In this document: positions 61,101-64,000 of the stretch, piece by piece
How positions within the stretch are numbered: position 1 is the stretch's first letter
Layout of the letters: each line of letters begins with the position of its first letter
Assembly: GCA_017311185.1 (NCBI GenBank)
Contig: JAESUZ010001739.1
Span: forward strand, 806,001-870,000
From: Proteles cristata cristata
Lineage: Eukaryota; Chordata; Mammalia; Carnivora; Hyaenidae
Length of the DNA: 64,000 bases
Direction: 5' to 3'
Program-made: the position numbers and the translations under genes
The notes under the pieces: model-generated
What the model saw: the letters and a program-made list of their open reading frames with translations, nothing else
Told to the model about the DNA's origin: nothing
Databases searched by the model: none

Positions 61101-61442
61101 GGGAGAAATTAAAAATAAACATGGTTTTCTTTTAAAGCCAAATGATTTCTTGCCCTAAGTATAAACAAGCAGCGGACATGCAGAAAATACTCATTCTGGG
61201 CTCAATCTCCATGGAACTGAGGCTAGTCTGAAGTGATAGAATACATTATTTACAAGACCCGAAATAAGAAGAACTACTGCTAAAAAACATCATATTTTCA
61301 GCCATCTCAGGTAGGAATACAAGGGGAAAAACTGATTTTAGAAAACTAAAGTATGTTTACAGTTTGGTACTTACTTTTTAGCAAGATCGTATTCTTTTAC
61401 TTCATAGTACAGCTTTGCAAAATAGAATCCTTTCATTGACTT
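8537..61442 (-). CDS. RANBP2: RANBP2 (Nup358) gene, coding exons 2-29
   Basis: Encodes the giant nucleoporin of the cytoplasmic filaments of the nuclear pore. It binds RanGTP and SUMO-RanGAP1-UBC9, acts as a SUMO E3 ligase, and docks transport receptors, BICD2 and kinesin-1. Twenty-eight exons were placed by matching translated blocks to the known protein and by AG/GT borders with compatible phases. They total 9,225 nt including the stop. With exon 1 (about 24 codons, outside the window) the product would be about 3,098 residues; human is 3,224 from memory, the shortfall being mostly two zinc-finger units. Domain order with inferred residue numbers: TPR/alpha-helical region 25-about 800; RanBD1 about 1166-1300; six zinc fingers about 1350-1686; FG repeats; RanBD2 about 1891-2024; LEWD motif 2102-2105; RanBD3 about 2188-2324; IR1-M-IR2 about 2500-2640; RanBD4 about 2790-2920; cyclophilin about 2941-3098. 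No frameshift or stop interrupts it, so it looks functional. Confidence 0.97.
8843..9234 (-). other. RANBP2: RANBP2 intron 28
   Basis: 392 nt with no recognised repeat or gene. It splits the cyclophilin domain. Confidence 0.8.
9235..9566 (-). CDS. RANBP2: RANBP2 exon 28 (end of RanBD4, first half of cyclophilin)
   Basis: 332 nt, acceptor TTAACAG, donor GCCAT|GTAAGT. Encodes (D)[20 protein letters not shown], a short linker, then [20 protein letters not shown] through [13 protein letters not shown]. This is the N-terminal half of the peptidyl-prolyl isomerase domain. The catalytic Arg (FHRVIP) is kept. The final codon is CAT (His) where cyclophilin A and human RANBP2 have Gln. The -1 exon base is T, but the intronic donor GTAAGT is perfect. 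Confidence 0.95.
9642..10055 (+). mobile_element. 5'-truncated L1 (3' end), RANBP2 intron 27
   Basis: End of ORF2 ('tggaatactacatggcaatg') and 3' UTR ('cactgggtgttatatgga'). Flanked by a long near-perfect duplication ending TTATGTACTTGTTA at about 9619-9641 and 10056-10079. Antisense to RANBP2. Confidence 0.88.
10107..10310 (+). mobile_element. CanSINE, RANBP2 intron 27
   Basis: Head 'ggtacctgagtggctcagtt'. Flanked by GTTCAAAAAGTG on both sides (about 10094 and 10311). Confidence 0.88.
10351..10624 (-). CDS. RANBP2: RANBP2 exon 27 (RanBD4 core)
   Basis: 274 nt, acceptor CATAG, donor GCTG|GTGAGT. Encodes [20 protein letters not shown] through [10 protein letters not shown] and one base of Asp. 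Contains the RanBD signatures [17 protein letters not shown] and RRDQV-KVCANH. Confidence 0.95.
10625..11273 (-). other. RANBP2: RANBP2 intron 26
   Basis: About 650 nt, AT-rich, no recognised repeat or gene. Confidence 0.7.
11274..11419 (-). CDS. RANBP2: RANBP2 exon 26
   Basis: 146 nt, acceptor ATCAG, donor GAG|GTAAAT. Encodes (D)[20 protein letters not shown] then an acidic run and [14 protein letters not shown], the start of RanBD4. Confidence 0.95.
12535..12720. mobile_element. MER5-like hAT relic
   Basis: 'gattcttaatgctgagtgca' with 'agaatcacacaggagctttt' at one end and 'gagttgaaaaccactgatct' at the other: the inverted-end pattern of the MER5 family. Interrupted by an A/AAAC-rich stretch. 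Confidence 0.65.
13147..13265 (+). mobile_element. 3'-truncated CanSINE
   Basis: Good tRNA-like head and middle, but the CT-rich and A-rich tail is missing. Confidence 0.8.
14044..14145 (-). CDS. RANBP2: RANBP2 exon 25
   Basis: 102 nt, acceptor TGCCAG, donor AAAG|GTAAGA. Encodes (V)[19 protein letters not shown] then [14 protein letters not shown], an FG-rich segment. The split first codon reads Val where recalled human has Gly. Confidence 0.94.
14146..15789 (-). other. RANBP2: RANBP2 intron 24
   Basis: Holds one truncated L1 (14698-15115). The remainder is AT-rich unassigned DNA. Confidence 0.65.
14698..15115 (+). mobile_element. 5'-truncated carnivore L1
   Basis: 'gacatggatggagctagagt' to 'cactgggtattatatgtaag' plus A-rich tail, flanked by TTTAGGTCTGA at 14687-14697 and 15116-15126. 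Antisense to RANBP2. Confidence 0.85.
15790..15994 (-). CDS. RANBP2: RANBP2 exon 24
   Basis: 205 nt, acceptor TTGCAG, donor CAAG|GTAAAA. Encodes [20 protein letters not shown] through [14 protein letters not shown]. Ser/Thr-rich disordered linker between IR2 and RanBD4. Confidence 0.95.
16051..16265 (-). mobile_element. CanSINE
   Basis: Ends 'gactgagccacccaggcatc', GA-rich body and T-rich start on the plus strand. Confidence 0.88.
16470..18730 (+). mobile_element. Old degenerate L1 ORF2 fragments
   Basis: Broken ORF2-like text including 'aactagaaatcattaccaga', 'ccaggaaatagaagcagagg' and 'gaatactacttagtggtag'. Many stops and indels. A CanSINE sits inside at 16988-17152. Confidence 0.6.
16988..17152 (+). 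mobile_element. 5'-truncated CanSINE inside an L1 relic
   Basis: Starts at 'gacttcagctcaggtcatg', then a CT-rich run and 'aaactaaataaaaacattt' tail. Confidence 0.8.
18836..19275 (+). mobile_element. Old L1 (L1M/HAL1-like) 3' end
   Basis: 'ttattcataatagccaaaaa' and 'caacccaaatgtccatcaac', typical of old L1 ORF2 ends. Confidence 0.75.
19930..20140 (-). mobile_element. CanSINE
   Basis: GA-rich body, 'actgactgagccacccaggt' head (reverse). Confidence 0.87.
20881..21096 (+). mobile_element. CanSINE with 14-bp target-site duplication
   Basis: Flanked by perfect AAGTAATCAAATCA at 20867-20880 and 21097-21110. Confidence 0.92.
21484..21662 (-). CDS. RANBP2: RANBP2 exon 23 (IR2)
   Basis: 179 nt, acceptor TTTCAG, donor CAA|GTAAGA. 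Encodes (D)[20 protein letters not shown] then [20 protein letters not shown] and an acidic tail. ECVIVWE is the second SUMO-interacting motif. IR2 repeats the IR1 pattern including LKLPPTFF. Confidence 0.95.
21903..22100 (-). mobile_element. CanSINE, RANBP2 intron 22
   Basis: Ends 'caactgaggcaccaggcgcc'; lies about 65 bp from the exon 22 donor. Confidence 0.87.
22166..22258 (-). CDS. RANBP2: RANBP2 exon 22 (M linker)
   Basis: 93 nt, acceptor TTTAAG, donor ACAG|GTATGT. Encodes (D)[20 protein letters not shown] then [10 protein letters not shown]: the M segment between the two internal repeats. The acceptor lacks the usual -3 pyrimidine, but phase and protein match are exact. Confidence 0.94.
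22259..22917 (-). other. RANBP2: RANBP2 intron 21 with L2 relic
   Basis: About 22430-22700 resembles an L2 3' region ('ctcccctgctgaaaaactct', 'ggctcacaaagttttcc'). Nothing else recognised. Confidence 0.55.
22918..23088 (-). CDS. RANBP2: RANBP2 exon 21 (IR1 of SUMO E3 region)
   Basis: 171 nt, acceptor TTATAG, donor GATG|GTAAAT. Encodes (A)[20 protein letters not shown] then [20 protein letters not shown] and an acidic tail. DVLIVYE is the SUMO-interacting motif, and the following helix plus LKLPPTFF form the UBC9-contacting part of IR1 (recalled from the IR1/SUMO-RanGAP1/UBC9 structure). Confidence 0.95.
23780..24020 (+). mobile_element. Ancient MER-type DNA element (second copy)
   Basis: 'tggctattaaacacttgaaa' then 'tgtggcc' matches the reverse of the element at 530-845. 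Family name not verified. Confidence 0.5.
24556..24759 (+). mobile_element. CanSINE, first of three in tandem
   Basis: Head 'ggggcgcctgagtagctcag', tail 'caaataaataaacattaa'. Confidence 0.88.
24761..25010 (+). mobile_element. CanSINE, second of three in tandem
   Basis: Directly follows the tail of the first; long CT tract. Confidence 0.88.
25019..25207 (+). mobile_element. CanSINE, third of three in tandem, with (CT)n
   Basis: CT dinucleotide run of about 34 nt at 25147-25180, then 'aaaataaataaactttaa'. Confidence 0.88.
25147..25180. repeat. (CT)n microsatellite
   Basis: Uninterrupted CT repeat grown from a SINE tail; likely length-polymorphic. Confidence 0.9.
26600..31391 (-). CDS. RANBP2: RANBP2 giant exon 20
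   Basis: 4,792 nt continuous reading frame (1,597 codons plus one base), acceptor TTCTAG, donor AAAG|GTAAGC. Order: FG-containing linker; acidic stretch and RanBD1 (starting [11 protein letters not shown], inferred residues 1166-1300); six RanBP2-type C4 zinc fingers of form W-x-C-x2-C-x10-C-x2-C; FG/FxFG repeats; RanBD2 ([11 protein letters not shown], about 1891); a linker with LEWD (residues 2102-2105), matching the kinesin-light-chain W-acidic type next to the BICD2-binding region (recalled); RanBD3 ([11 protein letters not shown], about 2188); more FG repeats. RanBDs bind RanGTP; zinc fingers bind RanGDP and exportin 1 (recalled). No stop or frameshift. Shorter than human because it has six rather than eight fingers. 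Confidence 0.97.
29031..30041 (-). repeat. RANBP2: RANBP2 zinc-finger array (six units)
   Basis: Six C4 zinc fingers about 60 residues apart, each starting WWHC, HWDC, QWDC, QWDC, QWDC or QWEC and closing C-x2-C-N/Q. Linkers repeat KSGFE-x-x-F-x-KKEG. The last fingers are most alike: about 55 bp around 29092-29146 and 29273-29327 are almost identical at the DNA level. Human has eight fingers from memory. Confidence 0.9.
31392..32319 (-). other. RANBP2: RANBP2 intron 19
   Basis: Contains a MIR (31695-31935) and a CCCCCA-type simple repeat at about 32083-32110. Rest unassigned. Confidence 0.65.
31695..31935 (-). mobile_element. MIR SINE
   Basis: Reverse MIR text: 'gggcactgttctaagcactt', 'attatcctcattttacatat' and 'cttgcccaaggtcacaag'. 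Confidence 0.88.
32320..32414 (-). CDS. RANBP2: RANBP2 exon 19
   Basis: 95 nt, acceptor TTTTTTAG behind a long T run (plus-strand A run 32416-32436), donor AAG|GTAACA. Encodes (V)[20 protein letters not shown] then [11 protein letters not shown]. Confidence 0.95.
32635..33475 (+). pseudogene. RPS3A: RPS3A processed pseudogene
   Basis: Intronless, degenerate copy of the 40S ribosomal protein eS1 mRNA, antisense to RANBP2. Recognisable blocks in order: [36 protein letters not shown]; a [12 protein letters not shown] block; a segment aligning to the LLRLFCVGFTKK region (present twice, about 33046-33107 and 33128-33190); MEIMTQEV; an EKACQSIYPL-like block; and FEFGKLMEL to the ADGYEP end. It has in-frame stops, frameshifts, an internal duplication and A-runs at 32990-33007 and 33311-33330. 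Not expected to be translated. Confidence 0.88.
34318..34450 (+). mobile_element. MIR remnant
   Basis: 'ccattttcctcaactgtaaa' then 'atgagg' and 'cataggg', the MIR core and 3' region. Confidence 0.7.
34455..34570 (+). pseudogene. RPS3A: Second RPS3A-derived fragment
   Basis: 'aattccacacagcactcaaa' and 'ctagaaaaggctagccag' align with the RPS3A region encoding MEIMTRE through IPDSIGKDIEKACQS, and also with 33200-33290 of the pseudogene just upstream. Short and degenerate. Confidence 0.6.
34905..35290 (+). mobile_element. MIR split by a CanSINE
   Basis: MIR 5' part ('agtttaaactctggctctac') at 34955-34974 and its continuation ('ctagctgtacaataatggg', 'tttcctcaactataaaaata') after 35110. The interruption is the truncated SINE at 34975-35108. 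Confidence 0.8.
34975..35108 (+). mobile_element. 5'-truncated CanSINE with (AAAT)n tail
   Basis: Only the 3' part ('gcttcggattctgtgtctcc' on) plus an expanded AAATA tail at 35081-35108. The CTGGCTCTACCA duplication flanks it. Confidence 0.8.
35919..36054 (-). CDS. RANBP2: RANBP2 exon 18
   Basis: 136 nt, acceptor CAACAG, donor ACAG|GTTAGT. Encodes [20 protein letters not shown] through [11 protein letters not shown] and one base of Val. Confidence 0.95.
36055..39248 (-). other. RANBP2: RANBP2 intron 17
   Basis: Holds an L2-like stretch (about 36370-36600), MIR-like pieces (about 36640-36860 with a G11 run near 36769; about 37380-37560) and an L1 (38246-39099). 37600-38225 contains nothing recognised. 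Confidence 0.6.
38246..39099 (+). mobile_element. 5'-truncated carnivore L1 with 16-bp duplication
   Basis: ORF2 end ('gagatatcacctcacacttg', 'gggatactattcagccataa') and 3' UTR with a G-rich tract. Perfect AAAAATATGGTTAAGC flanks at 38230-38245 and 39100-39115. Antisense to RANBP2. Confidence 0.92.
39249..39332 (-). CDS. RANBP2: RANBP2 exon 17
   Basis: 84 nt (28 codons), acceptor TTTTTTAG, donor AAG|GTAGAT. Encodes [20 protein letters not shown] then CQQVEAIK, a short amphipathic coiled-coil-like segment. Only 80 nt of intron separate it from exon 16. Confidence 0.95.
39413..39592 (-). CDS. RANBP2: RANBP2 exon 16
   Basis: 180 nt (60 codons), acceptor TTTTAG, donor AAG|GTAAAT. Encodes [20 protein letters not shown] through [14 protein letters not shown]. 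The Ser-Pro/Thr-Pro-rich end marks the change from helical solenoid to disordered linker. Confidence 0.95.
39593..40463 (-). other. RANBP2: RANBP2 intron 15
   Basis: 870 nt, AT-rich, with A-runs near 40261-40289. No recognised repeat or gene. Confidence 0.7.
40464..40610 (-). CDS. RANBP2: RANBP2 exon 15
   Basis: 147 nt (49 codons), acceptor TATAG, donor AAG|GTAAGC. Encodes [20 protein letters not shown] through [11 protein letters not shown]. Confidence 0.95.
40690..40827 (-). CDS. RANBP2: RANBP2 exon 14
   Basis: 138 nt (46 codons), acceptor TTTAG, donor CTG|GTAAGT. Encodes [20 protein letters not shown] through [10 protein letters not shown]. The Thr and second Ile of ITFAI and the Trp of SYWNLAL match human residues 653, 656 and 681 linked to ANE1 (recalled). 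All are wild-type here. Confidence 0.95.
41084..41245 (-). CDS. RANBP2: RANBP2 exon 13
   Basis: 162 nt (54 codons), acceptor TTTTAG, donor CAG|GTAATG. Encodes [20 protein letters not shown] through [12 protein letters not shown]. Confidence 0.95.
41540..41735 (+). mobile_element. CanSINE
   Basis: Head 'ggggcatctggctggctcag', CT tail and 'aaagtaaataaactttaa'. Confidence 0.87.
41790..42029 (+). mobile_element. Young CanSINE with 12-bp duplication
   Basis: Near-consensus copy ('gtcggttaagcgtccgactt'). GTTGCCATTTTA flanks at 41736-41747 and 42030-42041. Confidence 0.92.
42522..42695 (+). mobile_element. CanSINE with target-site duplication
   Basis: Flanked by AATTAGGTAACGTTCTT (about 42505) and AATTAGATAATGTTCTT (about 42698). 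Confidence 0.87.
42741..42864 (-). CDS. RANBP2: RANBP2 exon 12
   Basis: 124 nt, acceptor TTTTTCAG, donor ACG|GTGAGT. Encodes (I)[20 protein letters not shown] through HWARCLQKT. The Thr in INTLR corresponds to human Thr585, the residue changed in the common familial acute necrotizing encephalopathy (ANE1) variant (recalled). It is intact here. Confidence 0.95.
43056..43231 (-). CDS. RANBP2: RANBP2 exon 11
   Basis: 176 nt, acceptor ACCAG, donor GCAAT|GTAAGT. Encodes [20 protein letters not shown] through [13 protein letters not shown] plus two bases that form Ile with the next exon (human has Val there). The donor has T at -1 but a perfect intronic consensus. Confidence 0.95.
43318..43499 (-). 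CDS. RANBP2: RANBP2 exon 10
   Basis: 182 nt, acceptor TTTCAG, donor GAG|GTAAGC. Encodes (G)[20 protein letters not shown] through [12 protein letters not shown]. Leucine-rich helical region, strongly conserved. Confidence 0.95.
43908..44100 (-). mobile_element. CanSINE
   Basis: 'acgtttattcatttttgaga' start and 'ttaaccatctgagaatccc' end; diverged head. Confidence 0.82.
44447..44645 (+). mobile_element. CanSINE with damaged head
   Basis: 'gggacaccgggcttagttaa' lacks part of the tRNA-like A box; normal body and tail. Confidence 0.82.
44854..45063 (-). CDS. RANBP2: RANBP2 exon 9
   Basis: 210 nt, acceptor TTTTTCAG, donor TTG|GTAAGT. Encodes (G)[20 protein letters not shown] through DDLARYDV plus one base of Gly. 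Several acidic/polar substitutions relative to recalled human around [10 protein letters not shown]. Confidence 0.95.
45064..46871 (-). other. RANBP2: RANBP2 intron 8
   Basis: Contains a MER5-like stub (about 45410-45540), an old L1 end (45550-45895) and a TAGATAAA simple repeat (46607-46645). 45900-46600 holds nothing recognised. Confidence 0.6.
45550..45895 (+). mobile_element. Old L1 3' end
   Basis: 'acatggatgaaccctgaaaa' to 'attgcacaattctgtgaaca' and an A-run tail. Antisense to RANBP2. Confidence 0.7.
46872..46959 (-). CDS. RANBP2: RANBP2 exon 8
   Basis: 88 nt, acceptor CCAG, donor CAG|GTAATAG. Encodes [20 protein letters not shown] then MAYDRLSQS and one base of the following Gly. Helical region. 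Confidence 0.95.
48930..49150 (+). mobile_element. CanSINE
   Basis: 'ggggcgcctgggtggctcac' head and long A tail. Confidence 0.9.
49273..49475 (+). mobile_element. CanSINE (host of the next insertion)
   Basis: Head 'aggggcacctgggtggctta', tail 'agataaataaataagctttt'. Its duplication GAAGGAAATTTAG lies at about 49261-49273 and again at about 49696-49708, beyond the next SINE. Confidence 0.87.
49476..49692 (+). mobile_element. Young CanSINE nested in the tail of another
   Basis: Consensus-like head 'gcgcctgggtggcttagtca'; A-rich host tail on both sides. Confidence 0.88.
49980..50200 (+). mobile_element. CanSINE
   Basis: 'gaggcgcctgagcggctcag' head, 'aaaaacatttaaaaattaaa' tail. Confidence 0.88.
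51002..51194 (-). CDS. RANBP2: RANBP2 exon 7
   Basis: 193 nt, acceptor TTGCAG, donor CAG|GTAAAC. Completes the split Arg, then [19 protein letters not shown] through ALCYLIAFQ. Relative to recalled human it reads KSCVGG where human has KSLGG, and QHSDLQ where human has QHSSNVQ. Confidence 0.95.
51486..51692 (+). mobile_element. CanSINE
   Basis: Head 'ggggcacctgggtggttcag'. AAAAGATATGATTA-like flanks. Confidence 0.88.
52093..52276 (-). mobile_element. CanSINE with target-site duplication
   Basis: AAGTTCAAATTATTTTT (about 52076) and AAGTTTAAATTATTTTT (about 52277) flank a reverse copy ending 'agccacccaggtgcccc'. Confidence 0.88.
53323..53468 (-). CDS. RANBP2: RANBP2 exon 6
   Basis: 146 nt, acceptor AAATAG, donor AAAG|GTATGT. 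Encodes [17 protein letters not shown] through [13 protein letters not shown] plus two bases of a split Arg codon. Helical repeat region. Confidence 0.95.
53805..54035 (-). CDS. RANBP2: RANBP2 exon 5
   Basis: 231 nt (77 codons), acceptor ATAG, donor AAG|GTAGG. Encodes [20 protein letters not shown] through [14 protein letters not shown]: the C-terminal end of the TPR domain and the start of the alpha-helical solenoid. Confidence 0.95.
54520..54750 (+). mobile_element. CanSINE
   Basis: Head 'ggggtgcctgggtggctcag', young subfamily body, long AAAT tail. Confidence 0.9.
55589..55755 (+). mobile_element. CanSINE with internal deletion
   Basis: Head 'ggggcatctgggtggctcag' jumps from 'ttaagcat' to 'gagttcaagccc', losing about 40 bp of the tRNA-like part. 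Confidence 0.82.
56255..56468 (-). mobile_element. CanSINE
   Basis: 'actgactgagccaccaggtg' head (reverse); GA- and G-rich body. Confidence 0.87.
56570..57010 (+). mobile_element. Old L1 3' end
   Basis: 'tggaaacaaccaaaatattc', 'atattactcagcaataaaaa' and 'ggattccatttatataacat'. Antisense to RANBP2. Confidence 0.72.
57168..57630. mobile_element. Tigger-like DNA transposon relic split by a SINE
   Basis: Left end 'tgacccttgaacaatacaag', right end 'attattcaagggttaattgt': inverted termini of a pogo/Tigger non-autonomous element. Middle broken by an old CanSINE at 57423-57535. Confidence 0.75.
57423..57535 (+). mobile_element. Old short-type CanSINE inside the Tigger relic
   Basis: 'gatgccaggctggctcagtc' to 'gtgtagagataacgttaaaa' and 'aataaaatctta'. 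Confidence 0.78.
57843..57960 (-). mobile_element. Old short-type CanSINE
   Basis: 'agattttatttttaagtaat' and 'cccaacgtggggctcgaact' in reverse. Confidence 0.82.
58215..58540. mobile_element. Ancient LINE-like repeat
   Basis: 'ataattgacatataactgta', 'cttgtgatgaaaacttttaa' and 'atctactt', a widely dispersed mammalian LINE segment. Family not verified. Confidence 0.5.
58607..58798 (-). mobile_element. CanSINE
   Basis: GA repeat body, 'accaaatgagccactcaggc' head (reverse). Lies about 45 bp from the exon 4 donor. Confidence 0.87.
58843..58995 (-). CDS. RANBP2: RANBP2 exon 4
   Basis: 153 nt (51 codons), acceptor TCAG, donor AAG|GTAAAAAA. Encodes [20 protein letters not shown] through GSPAIYKLK, the second and third TPR helical hairpins. 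Near-identical to human by recall. Confidence 0.95.
59485..59596 (-). CDS. RANBP2: RANBP2 exon 3
   Basis: 112 nt, acceptor AACAG, donor AAG|GTAA. One base completes the split Lys, then [20 protein letters not shown] and onward to DKAVECYK (a canonical TPR motif). Ends in phase 0. Confidence 0.95.
59875..60310 (+). mobile_element. Carnivore L1 3' end with AT-rich expansion
   Basis: 'gagggtattatgctagcaaa', 'agagactcttaaatatggag' and an A-rich end. Interrupted by the AT repeat at 60024-60140. Antisense to RANBP2. Confidence 0.8.
60024..60140. repeat. Palindromic AT-rich simple repeat
   Basis: Overlapping TATGTTATATATA / ACATATATAAT units able to fold on themselves. Inside the L1. Confidence 0.75.
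60478..60583 (-). mobile_element. Old short-type CanSINE
   Basis: 'aagtaatctctacacccaat' and 'gactgagccagccaggtgcc' in reverse. Confidence 0.82.
61375..61442 (-). CDS. RANBP2: RANBP2 exon 2
   Basis: 68 nt between a TTTTTTAG acceptor and a GTAAGTACC donor. It encodes [20 protein letters not shown] followed by AKK, the first helices of the N-terminal TPR domain. It starts in phase 0, as expected after a 72-nt coding exon 1, and ends with two bases of a split Lys codon. Confidence 0.95.
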
Positions 61443-63039
61443 CTAAAAAAAATTAAAGAGTTCTTTTACTTTTCATATTTTGAATTTTGTAAAGTTTTCA
61501 CAGAACTAAAAATTTGTCCTAATAAGGTTAATATTTATATTTGATTTCTGTTCACCTAAAAGAAAAAAAACTGCCTGTAGAAAAGCATGTATGTTATAAA
61601 AGTCATGACTCCATGTTTTATAATTCTCATCAGAAAACAAAAAATAAATTTAAAAACAGTGAAACAAGACAATGTCAGAAATTAAGAACTTATATCAGGA
61701 AGAAACCTGAAAAACCATGTGGTGCCACTCTCTCACTTTATAGGTAACTAAACCGAGAGAAACCTGCTTTCTTAAGGAAGGTAAGGTATACTAGAAAGCT
61801 CTCCTCTCTTGTCATATGCAAGCCTTTATGGGGAAAAATAAGCAGGTACTTCCATGCCAGTAAGGCACCAGGGACGGAGGGTCCAGGTACTGTTCTCTCT
61901 ACAGATCACTATTTTACACCCAAGGAATTAAAAAGGCAAAAATAAAAGTTGAATTCTTCCAGTAATAAGCCAAGTCCACTTGCCAGCTCTTTTATTCCCA
62001 TAAATTCCCAAGTTTAAAATGCTGGGACACACCAGATAATGTTATACACACATGACAAAAGAGTACACAGCCATCAAACACTTAATCTTTGAAAACTATA
62101 AAAGAACACAGGAAAAAAATCAATATATTAAGTGAAGAAAGAAGTCTAATACAAAGCGGTATGTTTTCACTTATTCATTGTATTCTAAAAAATGCAGATT
62201 TAGGATTTGTTCATTGTGACAACTATTATTCACCAGGCATTGTTCCAGGCACTAAAGAACCAGAAGTACACAAAAACATCTCTGTTATCACGAAAGCTGC
62301 ATTTTAGGAGAGGTGACAAGCAAACTGTTATCTAGATAGGAGCAAAAAAAGAGTGTTATTTGTACTATTTCATCTATTATTTATAGTATGTCACATTTTT
62401 AAGCAAAGCTAAAATCAGTATTCATCTCAGAATCACAGAATCCTAACACTGTGCCTGTTCAGTAGGCAGTGTTTCTTCTTTCCTAGTTGGTAATGGTGCT
62501 GGGACACAAACAGTGGCATTATAGATCCTATAAAATAACAGAGAGACAGAATTGTCAGAAAAGGTCTCATCAAGGAGATATTTGATCAGATACCTGTAGT
62601 GCAGTGGTCATCTAGGGCAGACTAGGCAGCACCTGGATTATAATAATTTAATCCCCACTGTTTACTATGTTTCAATTTTTCCTTCTTAATGAAACCCACA
62701 GAAAATACTCTTAAATCACATTTATCTTCTTAAAATACTCTCCTCGTGACTTTAAAGATACCATACTCTCCAGTTTGACTTCTACCTTAGTGACCACTCC
62801 TCAGGCTCTTCCTCACATGGACTTCCCCTAGTCCTAAACGCTCTTGTCTTTCAGGAGATCTCATCTGCGACATATACTGAATCTCACCTATGACCACTGA
62901 GGATATGCTGACTATCAAATATAGATCTATGGCTCTCATTTTTCCTGAGCTCTAAACTTATGTGCAAAATATAAAATATCATCATCAAAACCTATCAGTT
63001 CTATCTTCTTTGTTACTTCAATCCACTAATTTTTCTTTT

Positions 63040-63262
63040 ATTATTATTTTGTTGTTAAAATGTTTGTTTATTTTTGAGACAGACAGAGACAAAGCTTGAG
63101 GTGGGAAGGGGCAGAGAGAGAGGGAGACACAGAATCCAAAGCAGGCTCCAGGCTCTGAGCTGCCAGCACAGAGCCCAACACGGGGCCCGAACCCACAAAC
63201 CATGAGATCATGACCTGAGCCGAAGTTGGACACTTAACCAACTGAGACACCCAGGCACCCCT
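63040..63262 (-). mobile_element. CanSINE
   Basis: Near-full copy, 'actgagacacccaggcaccc' head (reverse). Adjoins another copy directly. Confidence 0.88.
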
Positions 63263-63264
63263 AT

Positions 63265-63502
63265 TATTTTTTTTTTAATTTGAGAGAGAAAGAGAACAAG
63301 TGAGGCAGAAGGGCAGAGGGGGAGAGGAGGAAGAGAAAAAGGAGGATGAGGAGGATGGAAAGGGAAGAGCACGAGAATCCCAAGCAGGTTCCACGCTCAG
63401 CACGGAGCCCAACATGGGGCTCAATCCCACAACCCTGGGAACATGACCTGAGCTGAAACCAAGAGTCAGATGGTCAACCATTTAAGCCACTCAGGCGCCC
63501 CT
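63265..63502 (-). mobile_element. CanSINE
   Basis: GA/GGA-rich expanded body, 'taagccactcaggcgcccc' head (reverse). Confidence 0.87.
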
Positions 63503-63913
63503 CAATCTACTCATTTTTCTACATCTCTGTTGCTATTACCTAAGTCCAAGCCTGCTATGATCTCTCTCTAGGACTTTTGTAAAAGCTAATTTGTTCCTGT
63601 TTCCCTATATATATTTTCCCTCTCATCTAACATCAAAGGGGTATAATTTCAAACACAAGACAATTCATGTTATGCCTTTGCTTAAAATTTAAAATCCTAC
63701 CATGGCTTCCATTATACTTTGAAAATGCCCAAATTTCTCACCAAAGACTTAGCATGATATGGCCCCTACCCAGCTCTTTACTTCAACTTTACTTCGTCTG
63801 CCCTTTGCACACTAAAGTTTAATTTTAGCCATTGACTAAAACCAGAATGCATCTCTCCAATTGGGCAGCCATGAGGAATCTGTTTTAAACAATCTGGTCA
63901 AAAGCAGGTATTG

Positions 63914-64000
63914 GAGGGGCGCCTAGGTGGCTTAGTCGGTTAAGCGTCCGACTTTCGCTTGGGTCATGATCTCACGGTTCATGGGTTCGGGCCCCGCGTC
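63914..64000 (+). mobile_element. Young CanSINE, cut by window end
   Basis: Consensus-like head 'ggggcgcctaggtggcttag' and tRNA-like body to 'gggccccgcgtc'. Confidence 0.88.

Larger units (their letters stand above)
59597..61374 (-). other. RANBP2: RANBP2 intron 2
   Basis: Contains an L1 end with an internal AT expansion (59875-60310) and an old CanSINE (60478-60583). 60590-61374 shows nothing recognised. Confidence 0.65.
61443..64000 (-). other. RANBP2: RANBP2 intron 1 (3' part)
   Basis: Intron between the unseen exon 1 and exon 2. Three CanSINEs (63040-64000), an L2-like stretch about 63655-63800 and an old-repeat-like block near 62215-62330. Exon 1 and the RANBP2 promoter are not in the window. 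Confidence 0.75.

Noticed and set aside
883..64000. tRNA-like sequences as tRNA genes
   Set aside because: Every tRNA-Lys-like head continues into the SINE body with CT-rich and A-rich tail; none folds as an isolated tRNA gene.
1..64000. A new operon, defence system, provirus or phage
   Set aside because: All coding signal is explained by two spliced mammalian genes and one dead retrocopy. No retroviral LTRs or gag/pol/env frames were seen.

Overview
This is mammalian nuclear DNA. Densely scattered tRNA-Lys-type CanSINEs (heads of the form GGCGCCTGGGTGGCT, some young copies with perfect target-site duplications) and carnivore L1 3' ends point to a carnivore. The young SINE subfamily with the 'gtcggttaagcgtccgac' head suggests a feliform (cat-like) species. 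No bacterial, viral or CRISPR system is present, and I found no undescribed biological system.

Two genes lie head-to-tail on the minus strand. RANBP2 (Nup358, the giant cytoplasmic-filament nucleoporin and SUMO E3 ligase) fills about 8.5-61.4 kb. I placed 28 coding exons (exons 2-29) whose splice phases all join. They sum to 9,225 nt, ending at a TAA at 8537-8539. Exon 1 (about 24 codons in human) lies beyond 64,000, so the inferred protein is about 3,098 residues against 3,224 recalled for human. Layout from the N terminus: TPR and alpha-helical region (exons 2-19); the 4.8-kb exon 20 with RanBD1, six zinc fingers, FG repeats, RanBD2, a kinesin/BICD2-binding linker and RanBD3; the IR1-M-IR2 SUMO E3 region (exons 21-23); RanBD4 (exons 26-28); and the C-terminal cyclophilin domain (exons 28-29).

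Downstream of RANBP2, about 3 kb past its stop codon, lies a CpG-rich promoter at about 4.95-5.48 kb driving CCDC138. CCDC138 exons 1-3 are complete and exon 4 is cut by the window start.

The rest is intron or intergenic DNA with about 40 CanSINEs, several 5'-truncated L1s (all antisense to RANBP2), MIR, L2 and DNA-transposon relics, and a dead RPS3A processed pseudogene in intron 18. The points most worth checking are cyclophilin-pocket substitutions, including Gln to His at the exon 28/29 junction; the reduced and homogenised zinc-finger array; a second RPS3A-derived fragment that appears to be a duplication of the first; and a CRE-like palindrome in the CCDC138 promoter.
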